In this document: piece by piece, positions 35,826 through 48,002 of the stretch | Layout: every line of letters begins with the position of its first letter | Numbering within the stretch: position 1 is the stretch's first letter | NCBI GenBank assembly: GCA_015501075.1 | Contig: JADNYJ010000141.1 | Location: forward strand, 1 to 64,000 | Length of the DNA stretch: 64,000 nt | From: Gymnopilus junonius | Taxonomy: Eukaryota > Basidiomycota > Agaricomycetes > Agaricales > Galerinaceae | Direction of reading: 5' to 3' | Notes under the pieces: model-generated | Databases searched by the model: none | What the model was told of the DNA's origin: nothing | Seen by the model: the letters and a program-made list of their open reading frames with translations, nothing else | Translations under genes and position numbers: made by a program

Positions 35826-36319
35826 AATTTTTATGCTCGTGCTACTCAGCGTCTTCCTCCGCCAAAGCAACATTAATCTTGGTCTCGATCTATAATATTC
35901 TGTGTGTTTTTTATCCTATCATATTACCTCGTATATTGGTTACAGCTAGAAATTCTTTCTGCACGAAGTAATCACGCGCTCTTATAGCACTAATGATGCC
36001 TACGCAATCAAATCAAAGTCCCAATCTTCGAGATTTCTTATTCGGAAGTTCTTCCTTCAAGCTCCTATCTTCAATCGATCATTGTGAAGTAAAGTAACCT
36101 TATCAGCTCAATTCAGAAAGTCTCTTGCGACATCGTCAGGAAGGTACGAAGAAGTTTTTATTTCTTTGTTGCCCTATGATGATTCATGAATATCGATGGT
36201 GAATCAAGGGAACAATTATAATGTATCTAGGAACTAGTTCGAGCACTTTGCTTTAGACCAAGTCCGTCTAGCTATTTGTTTCATTCTAATTTCAGGACAC
36301 AGGCGTATAACTTATACGT

Positions 36320-36362
36320 TCTTCAGATAAACAGGTATACGGTATACCTGTTTATCTGAAGA
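36320..36362. repeat. perfect 43-bp palindrome
   Basis: Two 21-base arms (starting TCTTCAGATAAACAGG at 36320 and ending in its complement at 36362) flank a single G at 36341. No mismatch is present. It lies in intergenic DNA about 350 bp upstream of the phosphotransferase gene. It could be the fused ends of a small transposon or a bidirectional hairpin; the sequence does not say which. Confidence 0.9.
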
Positions 36363-36706
36363 CAGAGAGCCAACGAAGTCGTGGTTGTATTGTTATCATG
36401 AAGGCCTAGGCCCTGCTTGTAGCGTTCGGGCCGATTGTTCCAAATCCAGTCACGCACGTGCGTTGCAAATATTTTTCGTTCAGTTCCACTTTCTGCCAAC
36501 TGTTCTTGACCTGCCTCTCCACGTATACCCTGTTGCACGGCAGACTAGAACATTGGATCGTGGTGGGGAAGTAGAATCCAAAATCCAGACCAGACGGCAG
36601 AGAGTGATACTGGGGTTCCTAGGTGCGTGCGTTATGTATCCCGAGATTTGGAGTTGCCTACTAATATAGTGCGTTATGACGCAGACGACTATTACGACTG
36701 ATAGAC

Positions 36707-38563
36707 ATGGGTTACATACCTTCACGATCTCTGGAGAACCTAAATAAATACGCTTACAAGGGTGTTGACAAGTGCGTGTCCTTGGCATGATCTGAAGGGA
36801 GATCCTTCGAATCTAACACGTCCCATAGATCCCTCCTCTCGCGTTATGTTCTCCAGCCATTCTGGACGTGGTTCGTCACGCTATGGCCGCTCTCTGTGGC
36901 ACCCAATACCGTCAGTCCCTCTGTCTTCCTCCCCAAATCCTGCCGTTTCTGATCATTCCATGATCCTTGGTAACAGATAACACTGATAGGCTTGACGATC
37001 GTGTTTTTCAACTTTATTACGCTATTATATTACGACCCTATGTATCTTACGGAAAAGAACGGTGTAGAGGGCCCTCCTCATTGGGTGTATTATACGTGGG
37101 TCACCTTTTTTTCTTACCACCTCGCTCTGTCTGATTCCTGTGTTGTTCATCTCCAGTTGGGGATTAGGTCTGTTTGCTTACCAGAGCTTAGATGCTATTG
37201 ATGGGTACGCGTTAGGCTATTTCTCGTCGATCGTGCCTTTCGTTGACATGCGTCTGCACCCTCTGCAGAAAACAGGCCAGAAGGACGGGCATGGCTGGAC
37301 CTCTGGGAGAGATGTTCGACCATGGTACGCGTTTATCCTACTCATCATCACCTTGCCTTGGATTAACGTCTCTACTAGGTTGTGATGCTCTCAATACGAC
37401 TGTATGTTACGCTCATCATGACCCTGTCCTTTAAGCACCAACACTAACGAATTACGTTCGTAGTTGGAAGTAATTCTCGCTTCTCGGGCCCTTGGCCTCG
37501 GACGCTCTTGGTGGACAGTAGCTTCGCAAATAGCTACTCTGGCTAACTTTTATCTCACCACGTGGGAGGAATATCATACCGGTTGGTTTTCCTTCCTTGC
37601 TTCGGACCACGTTTTATTTCTAACTACGACCTTTACAGGCCAATTATACCTCGGATACTTCTCTGGGCCCGTGAAGGTATCCTCATGATCTGCTCGATCT
37701 TCTTCATTAGCGGATACTTCGGTTAGTATTCTATACCACGTCTCGTTTCTAACTTTCCCTTACGAAGTATTCCCTTATGTCTTCTAGGACCCGCATTCTG
37801 GGATCAACGTATATGGACGATCACCCACCTAGAACATATCCAGCCATTCAACCGTCTTCCCAACTTACCCCTCAACGAATCATTCATGGTCTTCGGCGCG
37901 TTCGGTCTCGGATTCAACATCATAACCTCCTACACCAACGTCCTCCGCGCTACCCGCAAACAACAACAACCCCACCCTGAAAAGACCCGCGCATCCTCCT
38001 TGCGCCCCCTCCTCCTCCTCCTCCCCTTCGTCTTCAGCGCCCTCCTCCAAGTCGCGTGGCTCTCACATCCGCGGTACAATAACTCGTATATCATTGATTC
38101 TGCGGCGTTTATCCCGTTCCTGTGCGCGTGGGGTCTCCAGTTCGCACATATGGTGGGCAGGATGATATTGGCGCATGTGACGAAGGGGGATTTCCCGATG
38201 TGGGATTGGGTGTGGCTATGGAGTGCCTTGGGCGCCGCTGATGCTAATTTGCCCAAAGTATTTGGGATGTGAGTTCTTTTTCTATCGCTTTGTGCTTTTG
38301 ATCCTTTCTTCCATGGCTACTTCTGAATGCTGACCTAACGCTGCATTTCCAGCGCACCGCTCATCCAACATTCGCCAAAGAACACGACCATTTTCGTGTG
38401 GCTCACCCTCCTGGTCTCATTTGTCGTCTATGCGCGATTCATGACGCTTGTGATTAGTGATATCACTAATTACCTCGGTATTGCCTGCTTTACGGTCAGG
38501 AAGAGGGATGAGAAGGGTGACTGGGCGGATGCACGGCCCGGGATGGATATGAAGAAAAGTTAG
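36707..38563 (+). CDS. CDP-alcohol phosphotransferase (choline/ethanolamine type)
   Basis: This enzyme makes the last step of the Kennedy pathway: it transfers phosphocholine or phosphoethanolamine from the CDP-alcohol to diacylglycerol in the ER/Golgi membrane. Ten exons give about 428 residues, as in yeast Cpt1/Ept1. The N-terminus MGYIPSRSLENLNKYAYKG and KSLLSRYVLQPFWTW are typical. The catalytic motif D-G-x2-A-R-x8-G-x3-D-x3-D is complete across exons 4-6: DGKQAR, G in GPLGEMFD, and D in HGCD (37201-37385). Several transmembrane segments follow (SIFFISGYF, FMVFGAFGLG, LLLLPFVFSALL). One frame problem exists: exon 8 (37639-37721) is one base short near 37671-37680, so either the gene is freshly broken or a G is missing from the assembly. 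Substrate preference cannot be read from sequence. Confidence 0.9.
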
Positions 38564-38982
38564 ATCGTTGTCGTGGCTGTTTAGACAATCCAGGTTGGGT
38601 GGTGAGGGGTGCATGTGAGGGAAGGACGAAGAGTGAAGGGCAGGAGTGGAGGTGTGCGCTGATGTACTGACGTGAATGTGAAGGTTGCGCCTGTATCTTG
38701 GTTCGTTCTTGTGGTATTTATTGCTATAGATAGGGCTGATACGAGTAGGGCGGTAACTACATAGCTCTTGTGCGACGTATACTTATGATACAGTAGAATT
38801 TTATTAATATTTTTTGATGGTCCTTGATCGGGAGTCGAAGGCAGAAGAATATCGGGAATAAGGGTAACCTGATCGTCTCAAAAGAGTGGCAAAGGTAAGT
38901 AAATAGTCGCACTTGATTTACATAAGTAGTGAAGCTAAAGATCGCGCTATGGATTACCTTCCACTAAGACCATCACTTGGAT

Positions 38983-39424
38983 CTAAACCTCTTCTTCCTC
39001 TCGCACCTCATCCTGGAATACCGCCTCCAACCGATGTCCAAACGGATCATACACAAAACAAGCATAATAATTCCCATGAATCTCCTTCCTCACCCCAGGG
39101 TCCCCGTCGCCCTTCCCACCATTCTCCAACGCAGCAGCGTAAAACTCATCCACCGCTTTTCGACTTGGAGCGTTAAATGCGAGATGGGTGCCCTTGCCGT
39201 GAGGCGCGGCGTTGGTGGTTTCGAATAGGTTGAAGGGTTCGCGTGAGCCCCAGCCGTATCCTAGGGCATTTGGTGAGCCTGACGAGGTGGACTTGTAGAC
39301 GAGGGTTATCCCAAGTGGGGCGAAGATGGCGGTATAGAAGGGTTCGGCGGTCGATAGGGAAGGTATGCCGAATGAGATGTGGCCCAGAAGACTGCGGCGC
39401 TCGGGGTTCGTGTCGTAGTAGTTG
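38983..39424 (-). CDS. VOC/glyoxalase-family protein
   Basis: Reading leftwards from about 39424, the frame gives NYYDTNPERR, then GHISFGIPSLSTAEPFYTAI (the first beta-alpha unit of vicinal-oxygen-chelate proteins), LGYGWGSREPFNLFE, GKGTHLAFNAPSRKAVDEFY and a C-terminal HGNYYACFVYDPFGHRLEAV, ending at a TAG (38983-38985). The H/Q/E metal-ligand pattern is compatible with the superfamily (H in GHISF, H in GTHLAF, E in LEAV), but the reaction cannot be predicted; relatives include glyoxalase I, bleomycin-resistance and dioxygenase-like proteins. No ATG precedes the first motif in frame. A splice acceptor (AGCAG, near 39425) suggests a short first exon further right that I could not place. It is convergent with the phosphotransferase gene. 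Confidence 0.75.
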
Positions 39425-40788
39425 CTGCTCGTTATTGGGAAGATCAGAAAAGAAGAAAGGAAGTGGATTGATTCTCTTTTGGTATACGATCTTATTTAAC
39501 TCGAGTCCTGAGCACCGAGATTATTGCAGATCACTGTATCCTTTTGATCTTCAATTTTTTCGTGATGAGGGTGCAGACCGAGTCAGGTAACGGGACAAGG
39601 TAGATTGTAAATACTGGCTCCGGATTAGATGTTTGCATCATGGGAAATAATGTTCTTCGTGTTAACTGTTAACTGATGCTAATCCAAGCATGTTGAACCC
39701 AAAGTCGCGGTGTGGAGTGGCCTTCTAGTTACTCACTGAGTTGAATATTTCTTATCATCTATTTAGGGATGAATGTGATGAGATTGGTAAAGTAACGATG
39801 TGCATTTACATGAGAATCCAGACCAAAGACTAGGTACTGACAATGACGGCCTTGAACTAGAAATGGATCGTATGAAGGACTGGACCTCAAAGTAAATTTC
39901 ATCAATTCGATCACCTGTGTATACCGCGTCCTTTTATTGCCAATCAGTGTCTAAGATCATCAGACTGTACCAGCCCAGGTATATGACAATTCAGTAAGCC
40001 CGATAGGACATGGTGTAGGGCGACGGAGATTTACCCAAACCCGCAATGCCCACTTGACTTCGCCGTGCGGGTGGCAGGAATTACGAACACCCTTTTTCCT
40101 GTTTATATCTTGACCCGAACACTGCTTGGAAGGAAAGCGTGCATTTACGTTCCATTTAAATTTGTGTTACTGGGATAGAGATCTATGCGACACATTTTTT
40201 CCTTGCTGTATTTGATTTAATGATGGAGATAGGGTGTGATGAATCGACAATTCCAAGCGTAGCAGTCAAGTGGGCAATGCTCGGTTCGATAACCTTCGGT
40301 AAGTCAGAATTGTGAAGAATGAGAGGCATGGTGCATGGTCCTTTCGTGGACAGCATACGGAGAGGAAGAATTAGCTAGGCACAGGCATGCAGAGATAGTA
40401 TCCAGCCAAGGGTTCGAAGAGTAATCTGGAATTAAGAGAAGACGAGTGGCTCACCTAAATTGGGGGATAGATGACTGTGTTTGCTGACTGCTCTAGCCCT
40501 ACGTTCCTCTTTTTGTACGCCGTGGACAATAAGAGTTATATATAGCATCCTGACAATACCACCGGCCGCCCGATTAATTTTGAGAGAACAATTGCTTGAG
40601 CTTCAAAAATTTGTTACATGATGTGGCATCCCCGCCGTCCATACAACTTACGGGGCATTGTTGTTCTGTTCATAATTAGCGGAAAAAGATCACGTGATAA
40701 AGGTCGATGACAAAACAGAGGCACATCCAGGGTTGGTCTGTCTCATGTGACCCCTCATCGTCTTTCCGCGCGGTCGCAGCTCTATACG
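39425..40788. other. gene-free stretch
   Basis: No frame of interest. It must contain the missing first exon of the VOC gene and the 5' region of the HNH-family gene. Confidence 0.4.
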
Positions 40789-42056
40789 ATGCGCCCTCCA
40801 CCTCATTCAGAGAATGTCCACGTAATTCTGAATCCAAAAGACGGTGGCGATGTATATTTTGATATTCCATACGCTGATGTCCGACGCCTAAGCTGCAGTC
40901 CTTCCAGGTTACTTCATTACTTTTGCTTCATCGTTCTCGGACTGAAGGGAACACTGCACATCGAGGGTGGTAAGGTGGTTGCTCTCGAAGGAGAAGAAAG
41001 CGGTGAGGTCGGTATTAACGTTGAAGCTGGTGGGACCTACTACTATCAGGTCGAAAGCGATGGCGAGTGGTAATTTTTCTCCAATATTTCATTTCACTGA
41101 GACTGTCGCAGCACCATTTACTTCGGCACTTGTCGATCCAGAGGTCGTGCGCCAATTGAGTAGCAGAACTTCAACATCTTGGCCGGCTCTTGATCCGGCC
41201 TTTCAATCGCGTTTAGAAGAAAGAGACAGGTTTGGGATATTTACTGGGGCACATCCAAGACACTGCCATGGTCAACACATCATTGAACTGAGCGAAGGTG
41301 ATGATGTATCTATCTTATACTTCCTGGAAGTGTACATCCTGATTTTGATCGTTTTCAGTGGCTCAAATTAATTATCGAAAATCGACCTCCTTTCGATGAC
41401 GAGGACGTTTCTGGCTTCAGTGGGATCGATGATCCACGGAATGGCTTCCTACTCTCCATCAATGTCCAGTTGGACTTATCGAGAAAGCTTGTTTTTATCT
41501 TCAAGGTACTGCAGTCTGTTGTTTCGTGATCCCTTTTTTAAAACCACACCCATATTATCTACAGACGCCAAACTGCTACCTTCGTTGTGAGGACATCCCA
41601 CCGGCTATACCTCATCGTACCATTTATCCCGGCAACGCGCCCCCTCCCAATTGTCGTTTTACATTGATGTGGGCTATTGGCAATATTGATACCATAGGTT
41701 TAGGTTTCGAATTACCATCCGACGCTACCTTCATGGAACCGAGTGCTGCCGACCTTCCTTCTGGTCTCCTTCTGGATTATTTCAATGCGGGAGTCCTCCT
41801 CAAGAACTATTTGAAAGGCAGTGAGAAGCTTGCGTCGCATCCCTTTCCTCGGCCTCCACCACTGCCCGTTGGCCACCGACGAACTGTCGTGCCTAAGTCG
41901 GCAGGTCACGAGCAGGTTAATGATCCTAATCAGGATATCGATGCGATGGTTCTTGGCATATGGATGATGTCCGGAAATGCGCGAAGGAGGCACGAAAGGG
42001 AAGAACAAGAGCGTACTGAGCGGATCGACAGTTGGCGTTCGAACTTAACAAGGTGA
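40789..42056 (+). CDS. HNH-nuclease-family protein, 367 aa
   Basis: Four exons (40789-41049, 41102-41305, 41359-41505, 41565-42056) join in phase to 367 residues. It is a paralogue of the gene at 21.1-22.4 kb: an N-terminal beta-rich part, RFGIFTGAHPRHCHGQHIIELSEGDD (residues about 130-155), the post-intron LIIENRPPFDDEDVSGFSG, DDPRNGFLL, then VFIFKTPNCYL. The first histidine region (HGQHI) and the asparagine (RNG) are kept. The position of the third catalytic residue, histidine in the relative, reads NVQLDLS here and has no histidine, so nuclease activity is doubtful. The C-terminus is charged (RRRHEREEQERTERI). Intron positions before W-L-x-L-I and before T-P-N agree with the other copy's D-E|Y-I and L-P|M-P-N introns, supporting common descent. 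Confidence 0.75.
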
Positions 42057-45000
42057 TTTTAGTTTTTATACGACCTCTTTCTCTTGATTGTTTATAGTCA
42101 TTGTCACAATTTATATGAGACTTGGGAGAAACTCAGGACGTGAAGTTTTAGCATGGAGAAATACGAAAGCTCCGCCTTCTAATAAATCACCGAAACTATT
42201 GCAGCATAAACTCGACACTATACCACAATATTACTTCCGATATAAATCCCTAACGTTCAACATGGGGTAGTCGGCTGAATTCAGTTCCAGGAGCTGCGCC
42301 ATTGATTGACGCTCTAGGTGTGTCTTTCTCTTTCTTTTAAATACCAAGTGCGCACATCTTAATTCCAACGGAAAGCTTTAGCCGTCCCATTGCATAAAGA
42401 TTTCAGCTCCTTGATAATTAACAGCAGTTCGCCGTCACGCGTCAAGATCAGCAGTCAGGCTGTCCATCTGTCCACATCCCTTGTACACACAGTACTCTAA
42501 AGCTTTATGTAACGAAGCACCGAAGACTTGTCATTTAGAGGATAACTTTCAGGTTGCGCAGGAAACGGTACGTAGTGTGTGAGTAAATAACCAATTGCGA
42601 ACTCGGTTCGGTATCTGAAAGGGACGTCAGGTCTTGCTGTACGTCCAGTGTCGGGCCGTGGCCCAATGGTAAGTACTCACTTTCGGAACCGGAGTCGGAT
42701 GAGGCGTTGAGGACTCTGGGCAGTAAGGAAACGAGGGTCACTAGCGTGTTGGGTCATGGTGCATTACCAAGAAAGAAATAGGAGTAAGTGTAATCGATAG
42801 TTTCATCTCCACTTGGAAGTACATGAAAGGGTGCAGGGAGATCCACTAGTAATGCGACAGCGCGTGTACGTTTAGAGGTCAAATAGCCTCGCAGAAGCCC
42901 TTATCAATGTTACCTTTTACCTACCCCACCCGATTCTGGATTCTTTCGAAGACAGTTCGTGCTGGGTGCGACCCGATGGGAGATAAACCCATGACATTGA
43001 CAATGCGAGGTGGACGCCCACACCAGGCAGAGGATTCCCATTCGACCAGTCCAGCTGAGCACGGAGGTTTTATAGGTGTACATAGATAGTGATAAAAGGA
43101 CAGAGAGGCTCGGTAACGCGATGTGAAGAAGAGAACCGTTGATTTTCGTTCATATGATCTCAGTGCTCATTCGCTGGTGTATCCTATTTATATACGCGGT
43201 ACAACTGGGAAGCCCTGTCACTGAACCGTCAGCTGTTCGTGTAGGGTGGTGGACTCGGAGGTAAAAAGACAAAATTACATCTCTGGAGAAAGCCGAATTT
43301 AGGCGTTTGCCCCCCTCCTCGGTGGATATAGAACCAGGTCAGAGCCTTGTGATTGCCCCCCCCCTTCTTTGGCGATGAGAAGTTGGAAAGGGGTATTGGA
43401 CGTTTATCTTGTTCATGTCAATAATTGTATTGGTCTTGTTATGATCGTCGATCCAATAGCTAGAGTGGCTGAAGTAATTATGCGGTTATGGACTGCACCG
43501 ATATTAATAGAAACTAATGCTCCATATTAATCCGATAAGTTATACCGTGAGTCTGTCAGAAAGTGAGATGGAGATGAAAGTAAATACACACTTTGAAATT
43601 AAAATTAAATAGAGGATTGGGGGTGCGTCGCGTCGGACGGGTAACCACGCACGGTTGAAAGTTGCAGTCAAAGCCAAAGTCAAAGTGGCAGACAAGTGAA
43701 GGACAAGTCGTGCTCTTAACTCTTGCTTGACCAAGAGCAAAATCAAATGTTTTGGGGAAAATACATATCTTCAAACTTGATAGAGACCCTCGTTTGTGAT
43801 AATCACCCTCACGCCAGAGTCGGAATCGTGTCACTCACCTCACCTTGAAAGTACAAGCGCAGTCTAGACTTTGAAGTAAATACGTAACGTACGCATGACG
43901 TTATACCTAAGTGTTCTATAAACTGCCACTCGAGACGCGGGAGTTTGGGAGAGAATCCTTTTATAGATAAATGTTATGACATACGTGCTCAACTTTCACA
44001 TTGTCAGTTCGTCAGTCATATCATTTCGTCATGATTTGAAGTTTGGAAGTGAACATTGACATCCGGGATACCCGGGTTCAAGATTGAGGGCATGAAATGA
44101 GTGGTGAAATGTGAAATGTGAAGGGTGAAGCGGAAGGTGGGCGGTGGGCCGGTGGCTGGATACTTGATGAGCATCAGAATTATAATCATACTAGGCTAAG
44201 GAGGGTGGAGAAAAATCACTCGAAGTCAATCAAATCATAGTAAGTAAAATAAGTAGCATAGGACATGAACGAAAACGATGGCGATGGGGATTACTTGAGC
44301 TGTATGTAGCCTGTGATTGCGATTGTGATGTCTGGATACTAAAGGAAAGCACGTTAATAAGTGAGAAGGTTCAAGAGATGGGTGACTGACTCACTGAATT
44401 GTGTTGAATGGTGCGAATGGACGAATAGACGGACACTGGAGGATGGGCGTCTAGTGACTAGTAAGGTAAGGGAAGGGAAGGGAAGGGAAGGGAAGGGAAG
44501 GGAAGGGAAGGTAAGGTGACATGTCAGTGTTTTGGTGAAATGGTTTTAGATTATGACGTTTGAGACTCGGACTCGGGGGAAAGAGCGCTACGCCTGGTTC
44601 AGGCAGGTTAGGGCAGCTCTAGATATCTTCAAGTTTATGGATGAAGGATGGAATTGAGTATCGTGACGCTCAAAGTCGGGCTCTTCGAAATTGAAATTTG
44701 CACAGGGAAGATGTACATAGTCGCAATAGGTCTAGGCTGAAGCAGAAAAGGTATCAACTCGCAAGTCGTGATGAATAAGGACATGCGCGTTCCATGAAGA
44801 ACACAACTGTCGACATGGGTGATGGTGGTATCATAGTCTAGAGAGAGTCTAGAGCATATGTCGAGCATTGCGCATTGCGCGGAACTGGTAGAGAGAAGAC
44901 GATATGGATTTGAATTCAGACAGAAAAGACGGAAAGGGAAGGAAAGGAAAGGCGTGCTTGCTGCTTGCTGCCCGAAAACGCGAAACACCAAAACGACAGA

Positions 45001-46214
45001 GGAAAGAGGTACCTGAGAAGCAAGAATCAGGAGATAAAGATATCGGTGCGGTAGAGTTACGTTCGGATTCGAGGCAGGTAAGCATAGATGAAGGAACAAG
45101 CGACAGGCGACAAGCAACATGCAACAGGGCACAGATAACGATTCGGATTCATGGCCATCGCCAATGCACATGATCAGAAATGCGCTGTTCATTTAGATTT
45201 TGCGTAGGGAGCCGCCTTGGGGTGTGCATGAGGGTATGTATAACGCATGCAGGTCGAGAGCTACTTACATATAACCGGAAAAGGACTAGCGAGGAATTTA
45301 AAGTCATTTAAGCAAAGGAGACATTCGGAGAGAAGAAGAGCCCACTGCGATCAATGAGAGATCCGTTGATTAATTAACGCAAAAATGCATAACGCATAAC
45401 GTTTGACGCATAATGCTTCGGTCTCGGATGATACTGGTGGATAGCCCAGGTCGGAGACGGAGACGGAGACGGAGAAGGAGCTGTGCTAGGCTGGGCTGCG
45501 GCGGCTGGGCTGGCAGGTACGGTGTTCTTCCCCCGCAAGTGAGTGAGTGGACGGTTCCTGGCCGGTATCATGTTGCGTTGGGACTTGGGGACGGATTGGC
45601 GTTAGAATTTGGCGTGGCCCATCTGGGTTGTACGGGGCTCACAGGAGACTTGAGGCTTGTCAAGCTGGTCAAGAATGAAGGTGTGTGCGATTCTGAAAGG
45701 GTCGCTAGGCGTACTTACAAAGTTACTTTTGGAGGGTCTGGGCTTCTGAGCGTGCTTTCAAAGTGATTGCTTGTCGCCGAGCAACGTAATTTCATGTCCA
45801 AGTGTGGATGTGAGAATGACGTAAACGAAAGGAGAACAAGGTACCCACATTACTTTATTTCTTTTTTGAAATCCCCGGAATTATCTGATGATCGATGGCT
45901 TGAGTTGGCTGAGCTGGTAGGATTGGGGTAGGGTAACGAAAGAGCAATCGGGATGAATGCTTGCTAGGGCTGATAACAAGCAGACACAGCGAGCGACGGG
46001 GTTGAGAAATGGGAAGCGAAACGGGGAACCTGACAGATGTGACTCTGATGGGAACCGACTGAAAAAGGACAAAGGCAAAAGTGCTTACGTAATACAGGAA
46101 CGGGCAGCTGTGTGACTGGATTGGGCGATATTCCTGTTCTCGACAACGCTCATCTCCTCTCCTCTTTTTCCAAAAACCCCGCCTTCACTTCCTTGCCGTC
46201 CCCTTCCCTCAGCC
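42057..46214. other. long gene-free region upstream of G-alpha
   Basis: About 4.1 kb. Frames such as 44635-45192 (minus) are serine/leucine-rich and discontinuous and look like chance openings in pyrimidine-rich DNA. The region includes a GGGAA microsatellite and, near the gene, CT-rich leader DNA. No TATA box is obvious directly upstream of 46215. Confidence 0.4.
44462..44512 (+). repeat. (GGGAA)n microsatellite
   Basis: Roughly eight perfect GGGAA units flanked by GGTAA variants. Confidence 0.9.
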
Positions 46215-48002
46215 ATGGGCGGATGCATGTCCACTCCAGATCGCTCCGGCAAGGAACGCTCAGACATGATTGATAAGCAAATAGAGGAGGATAATAAACG
46301 CTTCAAACGGGAATGCAAGATTCTCCTCCTCGGTACAGCAGCTCGCCACTTGCGCTCTCTCTCTGTTCTGACCAAAATCCCTCTCGCTTTGTAGGCTCTG
46401 GCGAGTCGGGCAAGAGCACGATAGTGAAGCAGATGAAGATTATCCACCAGGACGGCTTCTCGGATTCCGAGCTGGCAGAGTACCGTCCGGTCGTCTACAA
46501 GAACGTGCTCGACTCGGCACAGTCGGTCGTGATATACATGAAGAAAATCGGGTTGGAATGCGTGGAGTACTCGAATAGGGTGCGTCAGGTTCCTCCTCTC
46601 CTAACACATGCTTTCTCATCATCGTCATCATCATAGGCTCTCGCCGAGAAGGTTCTCGACTTCCGCCTAGATACCAGCGGCGGCACGCCCTACTTCCCTC
46701 CAGAGATCGCAGAGGCCATCCATCAGCTATGGAAGGACCCCATCATCCCTAAAATCATGGACGAACACTCCTCCGACTTTTATCTCATGGACTCGGCAGC
46801 ATAGTGCGTCACAGACACCCTTCCCCCGCCCCCACTCTCTTTTGCTTTCGTATTCCCCGGCTGACTCATGTCACGACAGCTTCTTCGGCGAGGTACTACG
46901 GATAGGCTCTCCGGGGTATCTCCCCAACGAAACGGACGTGTTACGGGCGAGGCAGAAGAGCGTGGGCATCACTGAGACGAGGTTCACGATGGGACAACTA
47001 TCGTGAGTAGCACACCGCACCCTTCCCTTTTCCTTTTCCGGCTCGCGGCTATACGGGCCCTCCTCTACTGCTCCCTTGTCGCTTCGCTTCTCTCCCCTGC
47101 CTGTTCTATATTCTACTCTCCCACCACGTCCTTGAATGTCGGCTCCGACGTCATGGGGCCTTTTTTCCCTTTCCTTTTCTTTTTTTGCTTTTTGCTTTTT
47201 TTCCCTATTTATTGACACGTGGGAATCGGAATCCTCTTACTGACAGCGGACTTTCCTCAGAATACACATGTTCGACGTGGGCGGTCAACGATCAGAGAGG
47301 AAAAAGTGGATTCACTGTTTCGAATCTGTCACGTCCATCATTTTTTGTACCGCGCTGAGTGAGTATGATCAGGTGTTGTTGGAGGAGAAGACACAGGTTC
47401 GTCCCGTTTTCTTCCCCTTCCCCTTCCTCTCCCCTCCATTTCGATCTGTATCATCAACCCTGACCTTGATCTCTGATGTGATGTCCGCGTTACGCAGAAT
47501 CGGATGCTAGAAAGTCTGGTGCTCTTTGAATCCGTGATCAACTCCCGATGGTTCCTCCGCACCTCCATCATCCTGTTCTTAAACAAGATCGACGTGTTTA
47601 AAAACAAATTACCAAAAGTACGCCATACCTGATAATAACCAACCCGCCTTTGGGTTGTTTCACTGATCAACGAACCTTTCTCACCTGCGTTTCTCTCTCA
47701 TAGGTCCCCCTCGAACGATATTTCCCCGAGTACGCCGGCGGACCTGATATCAACAAGGCGGCGAAATATATTCTGTGGAAGTTTATGCAGGCGAATAGGG
47801 CGCGGTTGAGTGTGTATCCACAGTAAGCGTCAAGATTTCTTTTTTGGTTTGTTTCTTGGGGTGTCTTATTAACCTTTGTCTTATTACTTTCTTTTGGTCT
47901 AGTTTAACCCAAGCGACAGATACGACGAATATCCGATTGGTGTTTGCGGCTGTTAAAGAGACCATCTTGCAAAATGCGCTCAAGGACTCGGGGATTCTAT
48001 GA
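46215..48002 (+). CDS. heterotrimeric G-protein alpha subunit, group III
   Basis: Eight exons join in phase to 355 residues with every motif of a working G-alpha. They are MGGC at the N-terminus (G2 for myristoylation, C4 for palmitoylation), GSGESGKST (P-loop, residues 40-48), a switch [20 protein letters not shown] (switch II, D203-Q207), NKID (272-275) and TQATDT (325-330). The C-terminal NALKDSGIL and the N-terminal [12 protein letters not shown] place it in fungal group III (GNA-3/Gpa2-like), which signals nutrient and developmental cues through adenylate cyclase and cAMP. There is no cysteine four residues from the end, so it is not a pertussis-toxin substrate. Intron 4 (47003-47260) is 258 nt, unusually long, and polypyrimidine-rich. 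The ATG at 46215 is the only start that gives the lipidation motif. Confidence 0.96.

Noticed and set aside
39243..39590. 115-codon plus-strand frame
   Set aside because: Shadow of the minus-strand VOC protein, which has recognisable motifs.
44635..45192. 185-codon minus-strand frame upstream of G-alpha
   Set aside because: Serine/leucine-rich translation of pyrimidine-rich DNA with no domain, no splice logic and competing frames on the other strand.
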